DNA of 33,297 nt from Phycisphaerae bacterium (GCA_016873375.1 VGXJ01000001.1:1-33297), one strand, 5' to 3'. Positions 8,435 through 16,871 are shown, counted from the first letter of the stretch. Made by a program: numbers and translations. Notes: generated by a model not told the origin, from the sequence alone.

Positions 8435-8773
8435 TCATACGGGGCAGGGACCCCAAGCGCTGAGCATGATGCCCAGGTCTTCGCCGTTGGTGGTGTTGTC
8501 TCCGTTGACGTCGCCGGCGGCCGAGTTCCAGCCGGAGAGGAGAAGGCCAAGATCGGCACCTCCGACCACGCCGTCGCCGTCGAGGTCGGCCGGGCAGGCA
8601 GGTGCACCGGAGCCTGAACCTGAGCCCATGACCAAGTTCCCGCTCGAAAAGTCATCGTTCTTCGGAGCCTGAAGGCTGCCTTGGTCGCGATCGCGAGGCG
8701 CCGGAAGGGCGGCCGGAATGAGAGCCGCAAGACCGATTGAACAGACGGCAAGAGTGGCGACAGCCTGAGTCAT
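8435..8773 (-). CDS. Small secreted protein consisting almost only of a dockerin-like domain
   Basis: This 112-residue protein starts at an ATG at 8773 and has an N-terminal signal peptide (hydrophobic residues 4-23, cleavage probably near Ala22 or Ala25). A short polar linker with a Gly-Ser repeat (about 46-52) follows. The C-terminus is a complete two-repeat dockerin-like, EF-hand-type domain: CPADLDGDGVVGGADLG, a short spacer, then DVNGDNTTNGEDLG, ending AWGPCPV. The paired Asp/Asn loops suggest calcium binding. The same tail ends the PA14 protein at 26267 and begins to appear at the end of the last gene. No other mature domain exists, so this could be a decoy, adaptor or structural protein. 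It is oriented with the rml operon. A TTC-CA-GAA element lies upstream. Function unknown. Confidence 0.8.
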   Translation of the reverse strand: MTQAVATLAVCSIGLAALIPAALPAPRDRDQGSLQAPKNDDFSSGNLVMGSGSGSGAPACPADLDGDGVVGGADLGLLLSGWNSAAGDVNGDNTTNGEDLGIMLSAWGPCPV

Positions 8774-8792
8774 GGTGTGGAACCATACCTCT

Positions 8793-8806
8793 CCCTGCGT
8801 GCAGGG
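8793..8806. repeat. Perfect inverted repeat in the mini-protein leader
   Basis: CCCTGC-GT-GCAGGG is a perfect six-base inverted repeat with a two-base centre, 20 bases upstream of the mini-protein ATG. It could be a dyad operator or a small leader hairpin. On the minus strand it lies between TTGCCC and TATGGT, hexamers spaced 16 bases apart that resemble a weak sigma-70 promoter, though so near the ATG that the leader would be almost absent. Confidence 0.35.
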
Positions 8807-8821
8807 CAAAACCTACTTGTC

Positions 8822-8838
8822 GCAATTTCTGGAATTTC
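8822..8838 (-). promoter_or_regulatory. TTC-N2-GAA element upstream of the dockerin mini-protein gene
   Basis: On the minus strand this reads GAAATTCCAGAAATTGC, with TTC-CA-GAA at its core, about 50 bases before the ATG at 8773. The final GAAATTGC is identical to bases in the gap before the large gene at 29706. A similar element precedes the gene at 26267. This could be a shared operator or part of a promoter recognised by an alternative sigma factor. Confidence 0.35.
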
Positions 8839-8857
8839 ACCGGGCGTGCTTGGTCCG

Positions 8858-9208
8858 TCAGGGACGCCGAGGGGTTTGGTCCCGCTCTGCCTCGTCCAGG
8901 GCCATCCTGCGAACCAAGAGGGTCATGTCCCGGCGGACCGCTCGGACGCGCATGTACATGCTGAGAAACCCCCACGAGGTGCCGAGGACCAGCACATACA
9001 GGACCAGATCGGCTCCACGCCCGATCCCGAGGAACCGTGCCAGCTGGGTGGTCCAATCGGGCTCGACCACGAACACTGCGCCAAGGCAGGCGCCCCCAAC
9101 CAGGAGCCCAGCAAGGATCTTCGGAAGCGCTCCCCGGCTTGCCATGACGAGGCCAAGCACCACGGTGGCGACAAGGGCAGCCAGCAGGACAACTTGGAAC
9201 ACGCTCAT
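8858..9208 (-). CDS. DUF2304-family small membrane protein
   Basis: This 116-residue protein has three hydrophobic spans (about 4-22, 30-48 and 68-86) and a positively charged C-terminal tail (MYMRVRAVRRDMTLLVRRM). This size and topology, and its place right after a GT2 gene, match the DUF2304 family, which commonly accompanies polyprenyl-phosphate sugar transferases. The ATG at 9208 overlaps the GT2 stop (ATGA). A role in membrane anchoring, or in flipping the lipid-linked sugar made by the GT2, is plausible but unproven. Confidence 0.8.
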   Translation of the reverse strand: MSVFQVVLLAALVATVVLGLVMASRGALPKILAGLLVGGACLGAVFVVEPDWTTQLARFLGIGRGADLVLYVLVLGTSWGFLSMYMRVRAVRRDMTLLVRRMALDEAERDQTPRRP

Positions 9209-9921
9209 CGAAACACTCTCCCTACGGCGTAGTGAAGCAGGATGCGGGCGCTCGCCGAGGCGCGCTGACCCTTGGCCATCGAATAGGCCGTGTACTCGAT
9301 GGTGGTCGGGAACTGCTTGACGCGCATGCCGGATCGGGCGATGAGGTCAATGAGTTCGCTCGCATGTGCCATGCGATCAGAGCGGAGCTCGCACCGACGT
9401 GCCGCCTCGTCGGTCAGCACGCGCAGTCCGTTGTGCACATCGTTGAGCCCGATGCCGCTGGTCACCCGGTGCATGAGTGCAGCCAGCCGGATGAGCGCTG
9501 CCCTCATGGGCGGAATGCGTGAGTTGCCGGCGAATCGATCGCCGAGCGCGATGTCACAGTCACCCTTGGCCACGGCAAGCGCCATGGCGACCAGATCATC
9601 CACGCGATGCTGGCCATCTGCGTCGAAGTGCGCGATCCTTCGCGCGCCCCGAGCGAGCGCGAAGTCGGTGCCGGTCTGCAGGGCGGCCCCCTGGCCTCGA
9701 TTGACTGCGTGGCGCAGGGCATGGGCAGCGGTCTTGCGGATGGCATCCCACGAAGCGTCGGAGGATCCATCGTCGACGGCCACCACATTCCTGAATCTGG
9801 ACCGCAGTGCATCAAGCACCTTGCCGACCGCAGCACACTCGTTGAAGACAGGAACGACCACCCAGGTCCCTTCAAGGAGTCCTTCGGCCGTGCTGTCGCT
9901 TGGTGCCGATTGGGGTAACAC
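9205..9921 (-). CDS. GT2 glycosyltransferase, DPM1/polyprenyl-phosphate sugar synthase type
   Basis: This 238-residue single-domain GT-A enzyme has VVVPVFNE near residues 21-28, DDGSSD at 50-55, RGQGAALQTG at 75-84 and the metal-binding DADGQH at 100-105. These fit the dolichyl/polyprenyl-phosphate mannosyl- or glucosyltransferase group that makes lipid-linked sugars for lumenal GT-C enzymes. It starts at a GTG at 9921 and is coupled by ATGA overlap to the DUF2304 gene. It is divergent from the TMTC-like gene at 9975; a polyprenyl-phosphate-sugar donor is what such a membrane enzyme would need. Confidence 0.87.
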   Translation of the reverse strand: MLPQSAPSDSTAEGLLEGTWVVVPVFNECAAVGKVLDALRSRFRNVVAVDDGSSDASWDAIRKTAAHALRHAVNRGQGAALQTGTDFALARGARRIAHFDADGQHRVDDLVAMALAVAKGDCDIALGDRFAGNSRIPPMRAALIRLAALMHRVTSGIGLNDVHNGLRVLTDEAARRCELRSDRMAHASELIDLIARSGMRVKQFPTTIEYTAYSMAKGQRASASARILLHYAVGRVFR

Positions 9922-9974
9922 TCTCGGAAACTACCATCGGCAGGATCGATCGCAAGGAACAGTCCACCATCACC
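9922..9974. promoter_or_regulatory. Divergent gap between DPM1-like GT2 and TMTC-like gene
   Basis: These 53 bases carry the start signals for both divergent genes. On the plus strand a GGAAAC at 9926-9931 resembles the -35 element used by many ECF sigma factors, with GATCGATCG about 14 bases later. I cannot assign a -10 element with confidence. Confidence 0.3.
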
Positions 9975-11744
9975 ATGACAGCACCGGCCACAGGTTCCAG
10001 GTCCATGATGTTGGCAGCTTCGGTCCTTTGGCTGATCGTCATCCTGGTGTGGCGCCCCACGGTGGCAGCACCGTTCGTGCACGATGATGTGGTGCACATC
10101 ATCGACCGTGAGAATCAGATCGATGCGCCATGGGCATCATGGGGCCAGCTCGCGATCGGTCAGCGTCCCCTGGTGCAGGTGACGCTCGGAGTCAATCATG
10201 CGCTCGGCGGCATCGATCCCCGCGGCTACCACGCACTCAACATCGGCCTGCACGGACTTGCATCGGCCCTCTGCCTGATCGTGCTCTGTCGCGCTGCTGC
10301 ATTGCTGATCGAGCGAGGTGCGATCGCCATGCATCCATCGCTCGCCTTCGCGGTGTGCTGCGGGGCAGCCACGCTGTGGGCGCTCCACCCCGTGCAGACG
10401 GCCAGCGTGAGCTATGTCATCCAGCGTGCGGAAGTCCTCGTGGGGCTCTGCACCTTCGTTGCCATCCTCGGACTGATGCGGTTCGCGCTGCCCGGGTCCT
10501 CGATCGCCTGGGGCGTAATCGCTCCCGTAGGGTGCGCTCTGGCCCTTCTCTCCAAGCCATCTGCGGTGTCGGTGCCGTGCATCGTGCTTGCCGTCGATGC
10601 AGCCATCTGCTCAGGGTCGATCGTCGCGGCATGGCGCAATCGCTGGCCCATGCACCTCGCCTGCTTCCTTCCGCTGCTGCTGCTGATTCCCCTGGGCGTC
10701 ATCGGTCCGCTGCTTTCGGGCGATGGCATGCCCCGCGCAGCGGGACTCGGGCTCCCCGGCATCGGGCCCCTCGCCTATGCCTGGGCTGAAGTGGGTGCCA
10801 TCGGGATCTATGCAGCGGAGGTGGTGGCGCCGACACTGCTCAGCATCGATCACGGCTGGACCATCATCGAGGGCGCAGCATGGCCGAGGCCGCTGGGAAT
10901 CGTCGCCATCGTTGCCGCGTTCGGGACCATCGTCGTCGGTCTGCGGCGCAATGCGTGGTGGTGGATCGTGCCGGCCCTGTCCGTGCTCGCGCTGCTTCCC
11001 TCATCAAGCGTCATGCCGCTGCGGGATCCCGTGGCGGACCACCGGCTCTACCTCGCACTGCTTGGGCCAGTCATCGCCTTCGTGACGGTCGTCGCATGGT
11101 GGGGATGGACCCGTCCCGGCATGGCGAGGATCGCTGCCGTTGGCGTCATCGCCCTGTCGATCGTGGGGGCGGCGATCTCGACGATCCGTCGAAATGATGA
11201 CTGGTGCCATCCGGCCCGGCTGTGGGACGGTGTGCTGGCGCTTCGGCCGGATGACTCCGGCGCGCTCATGAATCGTTCGCTCTGTGCGCTGGCTGCCGGC
11301 GATGACGCTGCTGCGCGGGCCGACGCGTTGGCCGCCCTTTCGATCCGTCCGGCAGACGGGCCAGCCATGGCCATGATCGGCCTGCTCGATGTTCGTGCGG
11401 GTCGTCACGAGGAGGCGCTTGTCTCGCTCATCCGGGCTGAAGAGCTCGGCATCCGCACTGCCAGCGTGCGTGGTGCCAAGGGCGATGCCTACCGCGCGCT
11501 CGGTCGGTACGAGGAAGCCGCGGATGCCTATGCGCGTGCATCACGGCGCTCGCCTTCGTCCGACCAGTTGATGCTGCTGCACGGGCTGACGCTGGCCGAG
11601 TGCGGTCGCGATGCCGAGGCGATGGATGTGCTGGTCGCGCTTGCAGCTCGATCCGATGACGAGCGAATCACGGGACGGGCACGGGAAGCGATCGAGCAGT
11701 GCACGAAGCGACGCAATTCGTCCATCGACGGAGTCCGGCCATGA
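9975..11744 (+). CDS. TMTC-like polytopic membrane protein with C-terminal TPRs
   Basis: This 589-residue protein has about ten hydrophobic spans in residues 11-400 and tetratricopeptide repeats from about 424 to the end. The N-terminal loop contains VHDDVVHI (Asp37-Asp38), then QRPLVQVTL and the conserved GYHALNIGLHGL. HPVQTASVSYVIQRAE starts at His138. This set is characteristic of the bacterial relatives of eukaryotic TMTC proteins, which are GT-C-fold O-mannosyltransferases using dolichyl-phosphate-mannose. By analogy it may transfer a sugar from a polyprenyl-phosphate donor to exported protein; the neighbouring DPM1-like gene supports this. I chose the ATG at 9975, as earlier TTG/GTG codons overlap the divergent gene. 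It leads a long plus-strand operon. Confidence 0.8.
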   Translation: MTAPATGSRSMMLAASVLWLIVILVWRPTVAAPFVHDDVVHIIDRENQIDAPWASWGQLAIGQRPLVQVTLGVNHALGGIDPRGYHALNIGLHGLASALCLIVLCRAAALLIERGAIAMHPSLAFAVCCGAATLWALHPVQTASVSYVIQRAEVLVGLCTFVAILGLMRFALPGSSIAWGVIAPVGCALALLSKPSAVSVPCIVLAVDAAICSGSIVAAWRNRWPMHLACFLPLLLLIPLGVIGPLLSGDGMPRAAGLGLPGIGPLAYAWAEVGAIGIYAAEVVAPTLLSIDHGWTIIEGAAWPRPLGIVAIVAAFGTIVVGLRRNAWWWIVPALSVLALLPSSSVMPLRDPVADHRLYLALLGPVIAFVTVVAWWGWTRPGMARIAAVGVIALSIVGAAISTIRRNDDWCHPARLWDGVLALRPDDSGALMNRSLCALAAGDDAAARADALAALSIRPADGPAMAMIGLLDVRAGRHEEALVSLIRAEELGIRTASVRGAKGDAYRALGRYEEAADAYARASRRSPSSDQLMLLHGLTLAECGRDAEAMDVLVALAARSDDERITGRAREAIEQCTKRRNSSIDGVRP

Positions 11745-12745
11745 TGGCTCCGTCAACAATCCGGGATGTGACGATGGTGATCCCCGCACGCGATGCCATG
11801 CGGACGATCGGCATGTGCCTCGATGCAGCACTGGTCGTCCGCGACCGGCCCGGATCGCGGCTGGACCGGATCGTGCTCGTCGATGACGGCTCTCGCGACG
11901 GCACCGCACAAGCAGCCACGAGCCGGGGGATTGAAGTCGCGTCGGGTCAGGGCGGGGGGCCTGCCGCGGCCCGCAACCTCGGTTGGCGCGTCGCGAGCAC
12001 GGACCTCGTCTGGTTCGTCGATGCGGATTGTGTCGCCGCGCCCGATGCGCTGGAGCGATTGCTGCCTGCGTTCGATGATGGTGCAGTCGCCGGCGTCGGT
12101 GGGACCTATGGGATTGCTCCGGACGCCACGCTGCTGGAGCGTCTGATCCACGAGGAGATCATGGTGCGGCATGCGCGCATGCCGGCAGAGGTGGATTTCC
12201 TCGCGACCTTCGATGTGGTGTACCGGCGCACCGTGCTGGAAGGGCTGAAGGGATTCGATGAGCGCTATCTGAAGGCGCAGGATGCCGAGTTTGCCTTCCG
12301 TGTCATCGAGGCTGGCCACCGGCTTCGCTTCGTGCGATCGTCCGTCGTGCAGCATTTCCATGCCGATCGCCTCTCGCGCTACCTGAAGGTGCAATGTGCC
12401 CAGGGGCGCTGGCGGGTCGCGCTTCACCTTGAGCACCGAGGCCGTGGCCGGCGCAATTCCTACAGTTCCGCGCTGGACCATCTGCAGCCATTCGTGCCCA
12501 TGGCCATGGTCCCTGCGCTGGCGGCTCCGTGGCTTGGGACGCCGTGGTGGGTGGCCGTACTGCCGGTGGTCGTGCTGTTCCTGCTGCAGCTTCCGATGGC
12601 TGCGGCGATGTGCAGTCTCGCGGGCCCATCGATGATCGCCTTCGTGCCGCTTGGCGTGGTCCGGACCTTCGCCCGTTGTCTTGGGCTCTGTCTGGGCGTC
12701 TGCGATCGGCTGCTTGGGCGCAGCATGCCGGGACGTGCATCATGA
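11741..12745 (+). CDS. GT2 glycosyltransferase with C-terminal membrane segments
   Basis: This 334-residue protein has a GT-A domain with VIPARD at 13-18, VDDGSRDG at 47-54, AAARNLGW near 75-82 and the DAD metal motif at 94-96. KGFDERYLKAQDAEFAFRV contains the ED-type acceptor/catalytic region. The C-terminal third has two hydrophobic spans (about 245-300), anchoring the enzyme to the inner membrane. The ATG at 11741 overlaps the previous stop (ATGA), and its stop overlaps the next start. Donor and acceptor cannot be read from the sequence. Confidence 0.88.
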   Translation: MMAPSTIRDVTMVIPARDAMRTIGMCLDAALVVRDRPGSRLDRIVLVDDGSRDGTAQAATSRGIEVASGQGGGPAAARNLGWRVASTDLVWFVDADCVAAPDALERLLPAFDDGAVAGVGGTYGIAPDATLLERLIHEEIMVRHARMPAEVDFLATFDVVYRRTVLEGLKGFDERYLKAQDAEFAFRVIEAGHRLRFVRSSVVQHFHADRLSRYLKVQCAQGRWRVALHLEHRGRGRRNSYSSALDHLQPFVPMAMVPALAAPWLGTPWWVAVLPVVVLFLLQLPMAAAMCSLAGPSMIAFVPLGVVRTFARCLGLCLGVCDRLLGRSMPGRAS

Positions 12746-15264
12746 GCGTGCTGCCGATGCTGTGCTGGCTCGCCTTGGTCGCCCCGGGCGTTGCCGTCGT
12801 TCGGCGATGTGCACCGGCCGCTCTGGGAGGCGGCGCTGCCGCTGCGCTTGGCGTGGGATGGTTGGCAGCCTTTGCTGTGCTCGCGCCGTGCCTGGTGCTG
12901 GCCTATCTCCTGCACGCACCGACACCCCTGGTGGCGATCCTCGTGACGCTCGTGGTGGTCTGGGGTGTGTTCGACGCGCTGCGACATGCGTCGTGGAAGG
13001 GCGTGGTCCGCAGCGTGCCGCCGGTGATGCTGCTGGCTGCAGCCGTCGTGGTGCTTGACGCGGTCCTCGCCGAGCGAGTCGGTGCCATCCTCGACAACGA
13101 CGCTCGCGTCCATGTGGCCAGGATCCGCTTCATCCTCGATCACGGATTCTCCAACAGCGATCCATTCGTCCGCGCGACCGGTGAGTTCCCCTATCCGCTC
13201 TATCACACGAACCTGCTCCATGCACTGCATGCATGCATCGCATGGATCACCGGGCTGGATCCCCTGGAGGTGTGGTTCGGTTCGCTCGGAGCGTCACGGC
13301 TGATGATTGCAGGCGCTGCTGCCTGGACGGCGTGGTCCCTCGTCGGTGGCAGGTGGGCTCCATGGGTGGCGGCGGTCCTTGCCGTGCTGTCACGATCCGT
13401 GGTGGACTTCACCCTCTATCCAAACCAGCTGGCACCCTGGTTTGCCGTCTTGATGACCGTGGGTGTGGTCGCCATGGTGCTGGCGTGGGATCTCCCCGCA
13501 CGCCGTGCGATCGTCGTCTGCATGCTGGCCAACCTGGTGGTGGCCATGATGCACCCGCTCTATGCCGGCTTCGTGCTCGTGATGCTCGTGCCTGTGCTCG
13601 GTGCAGTGGCCGCCGTGCGCTCGCTGCGCTGTGTCGGCAAGCGCTCGACGCCCGTTGCCTGCGCGGTCGGCCTCGTCCTTGCCGCAGCACCCATGCTCGT
13701 TGCGGTGAAGGCGATGACCGCGGGCCCCGGGCGCGCCGCGGATGTCGCCTCACCCTCGGCTTGGGAGTGGAACCACTGGAAGACGCAGGCAACGGCCTCT
13801 CCCGCACCTTCAGCCGGGGCGGGGACCCCCGATGCACTCGGTCGGGCCCGTCGCACGGCGATCCACCGCCAGGATGGATTCACGCTGACTCGGCAGGACG
13901 ACCATCTCTTCATCGCGCGCAATTGGGGACGCGGCTTCACAGGCGGCTGGGGCGGCGTGGTCGGCTGGCGCCTCTGGACGGCGATGGCGGCCACGCTCCT
14001 CGCCCTTGCCGTGCTCGGAAGACCCCAGACGCTCGTTGCTTTCGGCGCGATCGTGGTGGTGCTCACCGTGATGACGGTGCCGATCCTCTGCACCACGGCC
14101 ATTGGCTTCCTTGGTGCGCAGTGGATGATCCTCCGATTCGAGGCACTGGCCGCGATCGTGTGGGGCGCGCTGGCCCTTCCGGGGATGGCGGCAGTGTGCG
14201 AACGCTGCATCGGGTCACGACGGTTCGTGGCGGTGCCTGTCGGGCTCGGCGTGACAGCCTTGTCGATCTGGGTCGGCGCCGCGAATGCAGGGCAGGACAC
14301 GTGGGATCGCGTGGGCCGTTGGTGGGACCGTGCCATGGCCTCGGAGGGTGCGCGACAGGGCGCAGCCTTCGATGGCCTGATGGCGAACCAAGCGTGGATG
14401 GAGGGCTGCATGCCCAAGGACGCCGTGGTGGCCTGTGGGCGCCTGACCGGCACATGGGCCGCGATGCTCCGGGGGCCCCGTTTGGTGTGCAGCGAGCGCA
14501 GCTCGACGGGTGTTCCCTCGGCAACGACACGCGTGCTTCATGTGACCGAGATGCTCGATGATCGAACGGATGAGGAACGCCGTGCCGAACTCTTCCGGCA
14601 CTATGGTGTCACGCATGCGCTCCTTGGCGGCAGTGCGCCCGGCTGGATCGACTACTGGGCGGATGACATCAAATCGGGTCAAGGGCATCGGCTGATCCGG
14701 CTTCGTTCCCAGCCTCATCCAATGAAACTGTGGGAACGGAAGGTTGCCGACGCGTCGCGTCTGGTGCTGAAGGGCTGCGCCGATCTGGCCGAGGTCGAAC
14801 TGCTGGATCTGGTCGATGAGCGTCCGCAGGCGTGGCGCGGCTGGTTTGTGCTGGGCAACGCCAAGTGGGAGCTGGGCCAGATCGAGGCGGCGGAGTCGTG
14901 CTACGAGATGGCCCGTCGCCAGGATCCCACGGAACCGATGCCGGACTTGATGCTCGGCAATTGTGCGGAGCGGCTGGGCCGGCCGGACGAGGCCAGCATG
15001 TACTTCGAGTCTGCCGAAGCCCGTGCACTCAAGAGGTCTGATCGAACGACGGCAGCATCGGCGAACTTCAACCGGGCGAATGGCCTGCGGCGGCAGGGTC
15101 GACTCGTCGAGGCCGAGTCGGCGTATCGTCAGGCCGTGGTCCTCGATCCATCGCATCCTGGTGCGAGGCGTGAGCTGGAGCAGGCATCGCTCTGGATGGC
15201 GCCCGTTCCGCTCATGGATGACGCTGGCGCCGACGCTCTCGATGGGGGCGAGGTCAAGCCGTGA
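12742..15264 (+). CDS. Large GT-C-like membrane protein with C-terminal TPRs
   Basis: This 840-residue protein has many hydrophobic spans through about residue 525, a soluble extracytoplasmic region, then TPR-like repeats from about 694 to 820 (GWFVLGNAKWELGQIEAAES and similar). The first large loop has DNDARVHVARI at 118-128, followed by YPLYHTNLLHAL. An acidic-plus-His motif here is common in GT-C glycosyltransferases and related exported-glycan membrane proteins. I do not recognise a specific family. The ATG at 12742 overlaps the upstream GT2 stop (ATGA), and the stop overlaps the next GTG. Together with the TMTC-like gene this gives two different membrane/TPR proteins in one operon. It could instead be a polymerase or ligase for the glycan. 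Confidence 0.72.
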   Translation: MSVLPMLCWLALVAPGVAVVRRCAPAALGGGAAAALGVGWLAAFAVLAPCLVLAYLLHAPTPLVAILVTLVVVWGVFDALRHASWKGVVRSVPPVMLLAAAVVVLDAVLAERVGAILDNDARVHVARIRFILDHGFSNSDPFVRATGEFPYPLYHTNLLHALHACIAWITGLDPLEVWFGSLGASRLMIAGAAAWTAWSLVGGRWAPWVAAVLAVLSRSVVDFTLYPNQLAPWFAVLMTVGVVAMVLAWDLPARRAIVVCMLANLVVAMMHPLYAGFVLVMLVPVLGAVAAVRSLRCVGKRSTPVACAVGLVLAAAPMLVAVKAMTAGPGRAADVASPSAWEWNHWKTQATASPAPSAGAGTPDALGRARRTAIHRQDGFTLTRQDDHLFIARNWGRGFTGGWGGVVGWRLWTAMAATLLALAVLGRPQTLVAFGAIVVVLTVMTVPILCTTAIGFLGAQWMILRFEALAAIVWGALALPGMAAVCERCIGSRRFVAVPVGLGVTALSIWVGAANAGQDTWDRVGRWWDRAMASEGARQGAAFDGLMANQAWMEGCMPKDAVVACGRLTGTWAAMLRGPRLVCSERSSTGVPSATTRVLHVTEMLDDRTDEERRAELFRHYGVTHALLGGSAPGWIDYWADDIKSGQGHRLIRLRSQPHPMKLWERKVADASRLVLKGCADLAEVELLDLVDERPQAWRGWFVLGNAKWELGQIEAAESCYEMARRQDPTEPMPDLMLGNCAERLGRPDEASMYFESAEARALKRSDRTTAASANFNRANGLRRQGRLVEAESAYRQAVVLDPSHPGARRELEQASLWMAPVPLMDDAGADALDGGEVKP

Positions 15265-16220
15265 CCGCGACCGATCTTGATGTCTCCATCGTGATCGTGA
15301 GTTACAACACGGTCGGGCTCCTTCGCAACTGCCTTCAATCGATCGAGGCCTCCGTTGCACCGTTCTCGCACGAGACCATCGTGGTGGACAATCAGTCTCG
15401 GGACGGCAGCGCTGACATGGTCGAGCGCGAGTTTCCGTCGGTCCGCCTGATCCGCGCCGAACGCAATCTCGGATTCGCGGGCGGGAACAATGCCGCGTTC
15501 CGTGGAGCGCGCGGCCGGCTCGTCTACTGCCTGAATCCCGACACGGTCAGCCATCCGGGATCGCTGGCCACCCTCATCAGGGTCATGGACGCGGATCCAT
15601 CGATCGGATACCTGGGGCCGAAGCTCCTGAATCACGATGGCAGCCACCAGTGGAGCGCGTACCGATTCCACACCGTGCTGTCGAGTTTCGTGAGCTGGTC
15701 GATGCTTGGGCTCGATCGCCGATTCCCGCAGTCACGCCACTGCCAGACGCTGCACTACCAGCACGGGCACGACACTGCCTTCGACGCGGATTGGCTGACG
15801 GGTGCGGCCATTCTCACACGCCGCATCGTCATTGATCAGGTGGGCGGCTACGACGAAAGCTACTTCCTCTATGCCGAGGAGATCGAGTGGTGCTGGCGCA
15901 TGCATCGGGCAGGTTGGCGCGGTCGTTACGAGCCGAGCGCGGTGGTCACGCACATCCGTGCTGCAAGCACGTCGCATCTTGACGACTCGCACGCCTTCCA
16001 CGGCCACGATCCATCGCTCCTGATCGAGAGCCATCGGCGACTGGCGCGCCAGACGCTCGGGCCGTTGGGTGCGCTGGCCACGCACGCGCTCCACCTGTCA
16101 GGCGTCACGCTTGCATGGATGCGCAACCTTCCGCCGATGCCCCGTCGCAATCCAGCGACGCGTCGCAAGGCATGGCTGTGGATGCGCTATCTCGCCCGTC
16201 GATCGCCAAGCCGACGCTGA
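15261..16220 (+). CDS. GT2 glycosyltransferase, rhamnosyltransferase (WbbL)-like
   Basis: This 319-residue protein shows the WbbL/rhamnosyltransferase pattern: VIVSYNT at 11-17, VVDNQSRDGS at 41-50, NLGFAGGNN at 69-77, LNPDT at 91-95, then GPKLL, a GAAILTRR segment and SYFLYAEEIEWCWRMH, the acidic catalytic region. WbbL-type enzymes transfer rhamnose from dTDP-L-rhamnose, which the nearby rml operon would supply; this substrate link is an inference. The start is a GTG at 15261 overlapping the previous stop (GTGA). There is no membrane anchor. Confidence 0.87.
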   Translation: MTATDLDVSIVIVSYNTVGLLRNCLQSIEASVAPFSHETIVVDNQSRDGSADMVEREFPSVRLIRAERNLGFAGGNNAAFRGARGRLVYCLNPDTVSHPGSLATLIRVMDADPSIGYLGPKLLNHDGSHQWSAYRFHTVLSSFVSWSMLGLDRRFPQSRHCQTLHYQHGHDTAFDADWLTGAAILTRRIVIDQVGGYDESYFLYAEEIEWCWRMHRAGWRGRYEPSAVVTHIRAASTSHLDDSHAFHGHDPSLLIESHRRLARQTLGPLGALATHALHLSGVTLAWMRNLPPMPRRNPATRRKAWLWMRYLARRSPSRR

Positions 16221-16226
16221 GCACGC

Positions 16227-16871
16227 ATGCCGATCTCACACCACCATCGATGCCTGTTCGTGCATGTGCCCAAGTGCGGCGGCACGAGCATCGAAGCCGC
16301 ACTGGGGATGCACGGCGACTGGCGGCACGAGGATCGCCATCGCATGTTCGGGCGCATCACCTCCTCGGACCTGATCGCGCGGCGGTTCCGATCGAGGTAC
16401 CTCCAGCATCTCACCTGGGACGAGGCGCTCCGAGCCGTGCCCGAGCAGGACCGATCCGGCTACCGATCCTTCGCTTTCGTCCGCCATCCGCTCACGCGGT
16501 TGGAGTCCGCCTGGTCGAGGCCCGACCGTGACTTGATCGAGGAAGCACGCTGGCAGGGCATCCGGCTGGAGGGGGTCGGCTTCCCGCGGTTTGTCGAGGG
16601 AGCGCTCCGGCTCGATCATCCTCATGTCCGGCCGCAGGTGGAGTACGTCACGGATGCCGCCGGTCGCATCGCCGTCGATCGGCTGTTCCGCTACGAGCGG
16701 TTCGCCGAAGATGCCCGCGACCTCTTCGCCTGGCTCGGTGCGCAGTGCGTGCTGGAGCATCGGAATCCGCGCCTGCGGGACAGGGAGGGAATCGTCTGGC
16801 CCGAGGACCTCCGTCGTCGTGCGATCGACCGCTACCACCGGGACTTCACGGTGCTGGGCTACGAGCCATGA
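16227..16871 (+). CDS. Sulfotransferase family protein
   Basis: This 214-residue protein begins with LFVHVPKCGGTSIE (residues 10-23), the 5'-phosphosulfate-binding loop of PAPS-dependent sulfotransferases of the Sulfotransfer_2 type. FAFVRHPLTRLESAW supplies the Arg/Ser residues that bind the 3'-phosphate. The VDRLFRYERF segment and a C-terminal IDRYHRDFTVLGY are typical of the family. It would transfer sulfate to a sugar of the cluster's glycan. The gene begins six bases after the preceding stop and overlaps the next gene (ATGA), so it is part of the operon. Confidence 0.88.
   Translation: MPISHHHRCLFVHVPKCGGTSIEAALGMHGDWRHEDRHRMFGRITSSDLIARRFRSRYLQHLTWDEALRAVPEQDRSGYRSFAFVRHPLTRLESAWSRPDRDLIEEARWQGIRLEGVGFPRFVEGALRLDHPHVRPQVEYVTDAAGRIAVDRLFRYERFAEDARDLFAWLGAQCVLEHRNPRLRDREGIVWPEDLRRRAIDRYHRDFTVLGYEP

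Noticed and set aside
12529..12741. N-terminal extension of the 840-residue membrane protein into the upstream GT2 gene
   Set aside because: The extension overlaps the GT2 C-terminal membrane region out of frame. The ATG at 12742 forms the standard ATGA junction and begins with a hydrophobic segment.
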